In this document: piece by piece, positions 63,877-64,000 of the stretch
How positions within the stretch are numbered: position 1 is the stretch's first letter
How the letters are laid out: each line of letters begins with the position of its first letter
From: Cladocopium goreaui
Taxonomy: Eukaryota > Sar > Dinophyceae > Suessiales > Symbiodiniaceae
Assembly: GCA_947184155.2 (NCBI GenBank)
Contig: CAMXCT020002668.1
Coordinates: forward strand, 776,214 to 840,213
Length of the DNA: 64,000 nt
Reading direction: 5' to 3'
Program-made: the position numbers and the translations under genes
Notes under the pieces: generated by a model
Told to the model about the DNA's origin: nothing
Database searches by the model: none
The model's input: the letters and a program-made list of their open reading frames with translations, nothing else

Positions 63877-64000
63877 TGAAGTTGGTCTATACTATGAGTC
63901 TATATGTATTAAAGTTTGGCAAACATTGGGGAATTCAAAGGATCCAGCCCTCATCTCCTCACCATTTCTTTTGATGTCCAGCAATGATGATGTCACAGTC
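63877..64000. other. End of window, nothing recognised
   Basis: 3' flank of the last ORF; no repeat or exon signal. Confidence 0.4.

Noticed and set aside
1-64000. Dinoflagellate spliced-leader relics, rRNA, snRNA or a transposase gene
   Set aside because: I looked for a leader-like ..TTTTGGCTCAAG motif, conserved rRNA/snRNA blocks and long transposase ORFs and saw none. Absence by eye is weak evidence.

Overview
The window looks like nuclear DNA of an intron-rich protist, most likely a dinoflagellate. The reasons are: short GC-richer coding islands of about 50-300 bp lie in long AT-rich non-coding DNA; almost every plausible exon is on the + strand, as in dinoflagellate unidirectional gene arrays; donors are GT but otherwise loosely conserved; and short terminal-inverted-repeat (TIR) elements of the kind called introners are abundant. 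No operons, rRNA, tRNA or CRISPR were found. The assignment is inference: no diagnostic marker such as the spliced leader was seen.

Layout. 1-1.9 kb: an uninterrupted, 5'-truncated gene for a Pol-beta-fold nucleotidyltransferase with a C-terminal Cys/His zinc module; it is the only gene whose function is readable. 2.6-10.6 kb: a chain of + strand exons (Ala/Leu-rich helical protein of unknown function). 10.6-17.4 kb: an island with a different character: a 2.4 kb foldback satellite built from LVKN/TTGGTCAAAA-type units around a 138 bp palindromic core, a decayed protein-kinase relic, and a 44 bp minisatellite; none of the dispersed TIR families seen elsewhere was found here. 17.4-44.6 kb, 44.9-56.5 kb and 57.2-64 kb: further + strand exon chains, with probable terminal exons near 33.26, 44.5, 46.0, 46.3, 51.1, 55.59, 56.54 and 63.88 kb. 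Exons cannot be assigned to genes with certainty without transcripts, so they are listed singly, with the reading frame that looks most protein-like.

The main discovery candidate is a family of ~105-115 bp TIR elements (consensus ends TACCCTCTGGTRAAY and RTTYACCAGAGGGTA; about 25 full, partial or degenerate copies). Each end supplies a splice site: CTG|GT at the left and ..AG|GGTA at the right. At 41.1-41.5, 35.7-36.05 and 8.7-9.04 kb a copy sits inside an open reading frame, and removing exactly GT...AG joins the two sides in frame. At several other loci an exon-like frame runs right up to, or starts at, an element end. This is the signature of introners: DNA transposons that become introns when they insert. 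At least six other dispersed families (B-G here) share this space, one of them (D) with similar GT/AG termini.

Limits: exon boundaries are judged by eye from AG/GT signals and frame; many short exons are open in two frames or on both strands, and this is stated in each entry.
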